DNA from: Pratylenchus scribneri | Taxonomy: Eukaryota > Nematoda > Chromadorea > Rhabditida > Pratylenchidae | Assembly (NCBI GenBank): GCA_030063045.1 | Contig: JAQSEB010000164.1 | Coordinates: forward strand, 310,001-374,000 | DNA: 64,000 bases | Direction of reading: 5' to 3' | The notes under the pieces: generated by a model | What the model saw: only the letters and a program-made list of their open reading frames with translations | What the model was told of the DNA's origin: nothing | Database searches by the model: none | Translations under genes and position numbers: made by a program | Shown: one piece after another, positions 61,816-64,000 of the stretch | Layout of the letters: every line of letters begins with the position of its first letter | How positions within the stretch are numbered: the first letter of the stretch is position 1

Positions 61816-62185
61816 TTTTCTTAAAAATAAATATTTGATTAATTTATTGTATGAAGTGTAAAAAATTAATATTTTAACCAAAAATATTTTTAAAATTTTT
61901 AAAATTGTTATTTTGAATGGAATAATTTTATTAGAAATTAATCAAAAATGAAATAAATCTATAAAGAAAATTATTCCATTTTTATTGATTATATAAATAT
62001 ATCCATTTTCATAGGATCAAATTTTAGTAGTATTATAGTTTTATTTTTACAAATGAAAACAAATAAAATTTAATTCTTCAAATTATGCTGTAATATTGAA
62101 ATCTAGATTTTTAAATATATTTATAGTTTTTAGTCACCCAAAAAAATTTTGGCAATTTGTTTTAAAATTATTTTAATCAACAATA
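61816..62185. other. Region upstream of the mosaic gene
   Basis: AT-rich, about 370 bp between the proposed ATG and a Tc1-type element. The promoter would lie here; no box can be named. Confidence 0.3.
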
Positions 62186-63109
62186 CAGGGTGCGAGAAAA
62201 GTTCTGTCACACAAATTTTTCCTTATAAAATTTCGGATAATGAATGGAATTATTTCATATTTTGTTTAATTATATAACATTATAATTCTAATAAGAATTT
62301 TTTAAAAAATTGTGAATTTAAAGTTTTTCTTTCGAGAGGCAGGCGAAAATATATGCCCACATCAAGGGGCAAATGTCCGCATGTAATTTTGTTGTATTTT
62401 AGTTTTTATTTCGCTTTAAAAAGCAAATTAGAAAATTTTAAATATTTTTTCTGACATCTACGATGGAATGCTAATTATTCCGAAAAGTGGAAATCAAAAT
62501 ATTAAAATATGATAAAGTTAGCATGGACGAACATTTTTCTGCCAAAAATGCAAAAATCAACTTCTGAAAAGACCAATTTTTACTTTTTTGTAATTGCATT
62601 AGCCATTTGGGTTCTTTTGGACTAAATATTATTTTTCTATCTGTTTTTATGAGAAAAGCTAATTTTGAGATCAGCCATCCTATTTCTATATCATTTTTGA
62701 GGGACACTTTTAGGTGGGATTTCGTGTTTTCCCCTGTCCGTACGATTTTTTAAACGTTTTTTAGTGCCACCTTTTTGTATTAAGAGTGGGGATCCTATTT
62801 TAAAGTAAATTATAAAGCTATGATTTGGCTCAATTAATCCTAAAAATTTTAAAAATTTTTATTTTCCTTTTCTCGAGTTACAATCAAATGAATTTTACGT
62901 AAAATTCGAAATTTTCAGGATAAAAATGAACTGTCCTTTTTTGAAAAAAAAATTCATTATGAAAAAAAATTAATTAAAGTTCTTTCTAGAGTAAAATAAA
63001 TGTAAAAAAGGCTGTAGAATATAATTCTAAAAAGAAAATTAATAAAATCTAAATAAGAAAGTATAAAAATTAAATTTAAAATGTGTGACAGAACTTTTCT
63101 CGTACCCTG
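62186..63109. mobile_element. Tc1/mariner-type element, 924 bp, no intact transposase
   Basis: Ends CAGGGTGCGAGAAAAGTTCT and AGAACTTTTCTCGTACCCTG match over 28 bp with one mismatch, and TA flanks both sides (62184-62185, 63110-63111). The minus-strand ORF at 62471-62707 lies inside but shows no DDE signature I can name. Likely a non-autonomous or decayed copy. Confidence 0.8.
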
Positions 63110-63736
63110 TAGATTAAAAATAAATTGGGGGACAATATTCTAGATAAAATTTTTATATTGAATATAATCTTTTCAAAAGAAATAAATTTCATCTCTGTAA
63201 TTGTCGTGTATCGCAAAAAGATGGATTTGGATACGACAAATTTTTAGAATATTGATATCGAATTTCTGATAATTAAAAATTTTTTCCATTTTTAAACTCA
63301 AAAAAAATTTTAATTGCGGAAAATAATAATGTAATATGTAAAATTTTATGAAATTAAATAAAAAAGTTAATATACAAAATTTTTTAATCGAATATTGAAA
63401 TGAATGAATGAATAGCTACTTTTCAAAATTATCAGCAATAATAAAAATTTTTCATTTTTTTACGCTTTTGCTGGTTCTGTATGGAAAATTTCAGCCAAAA
63501 ATTAGTCAAAAAATTGCCTCACAAGGGGAAGATTCAGCCAAAAATGACCTCGAAGTGAAAAATTTCTGCGATTCAATGAGACAGCAAAATAGTTAAGTTG
63601 CAATTTGGAACCGCAAAATGCGCATTTGAAACAATTTTTATGAAATTATTAGGAAAAGAGAAGTCAAAAACAACCTGCATGTAGCTTATTTCAAGTTATG
63701 AAATTCGCAATAAACGCATACACCCGGAGCCCTCAA

Positions 63737-63990
63737 TGGACGAAATTCCCAATGGACGAAATTCTCAAAAGAAGAAATCCCCAAAAGACGAAATCCCCAA
63801 AAGACGAAATCCCCAAAAGACGAAATCCTCAAAAGACCAAATCCCCAAAAAGGGAAAATGGAACGAAATCCCCAAAAGACGAAATTCCCAAAAAGGGAAA
63901 ATGGTAAGAAATCCCCAAAGGAGAAGTTACGCCGAAGTCCCCAATGGACGAAATCTCTAAACTCCCAAAATGGGACGAAATCTCTAAATT
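63737..63990 (+). repeat. Short tandem repeat, 16-bp unit
   Basis: Imperfect head-to-tail copies of ACGAAATCCCCAAAAG with variants (CCCAATGG, AAAAAGGGAAAATGG). It runs close to the right edge. Open frames over it are a consequence of the repeat. Confidence 0.8.
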
Positions 63991-64000
63991 TTAATTTTTT

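Overview
The window is AT-rich eukaryotic DNA with short GT-AG introns. Its gene content points to a nematode: an astacin (NAS-type) metalloprotease with EGF and CUB domains, a divergent C4 nuclear hormone receptor, an expanded set of FLYWCH-domain exons and a dense layer of small foldback transposons. A plant-parasitic tylenchid such as a root-knot nematode would fit the base composition and the many secreted proteins, but nothing in the sequence fixes the genus. No bacterial genes, rRNA or tRNA genes were recognised; tRNAs could only be excluded by a dedicated scan.

Layout. 0.3-2.8 kb (-): 3' part of an astacin/EGF/CUB gene. 3.6-5.5 kb (+): truncated FLYWCH gene. 7.6-12.7 kb (+): complete inverted astacin paralogue, probably ending in a SIR-repeat tail. 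13.9-17.9 kb (-): secreted Ulp1-SIR-FLYWCH gene. 22.0-25.6 kb (-): nuclear hormone receptor. 28.4-31.4 kb (+): apparently intact hAT transposon with perfect 8-bp target duplications. 33.5-36.7 kb (+) and 38.2-41.0 kb (-): two more secreted Ulp1/SIR genes, both with broken catalytic triads. 41.6-43.0 kb: degenerate FLYWCH exons. 43.9-45.6 kb (-): secreted SIR-repeat gene without a protease. 49.4-61.8 kb (-): 13 exons that join in one continuous frame into a predicted 1,706-residue secreted mosaic. 46-50 kb and 57-63 kb also hold nested foldback elements.

Main result. The window carries what looks like an undescribed modular family of secreted proteins. They are built from a signal peptide, a C48/Ulp1-like cysteine-protease domain (active or decayed), low-complexity tails rich in a Ser-Ile-Arg (SIR) repeat, and FLYWCH zinc modules. 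Simple ORF calling splits the family, because each Ulp1 ORF seems to end in Leu-stop (one in Leu-Tyr-Val-stop). In all six Ulp1 copies this point is a phase-2 GTAAG/GTATG splice donor, and a phase-2 acceptor opens the following SIR exon. SIR and FLYWCH exons mostly meet at phase-1 introns, which would let modules be swapped. The four Ulp1 gene models were checked by exon-length arithmetic and stay in frame from ATG to stop. SIR tails also occur on a non-protease protein and probably on the astacin, so the tail may be a general add-on for secreted proteins. What the family does (host-targeted effectors are one possibility) is inference; transcript data would decide the models.
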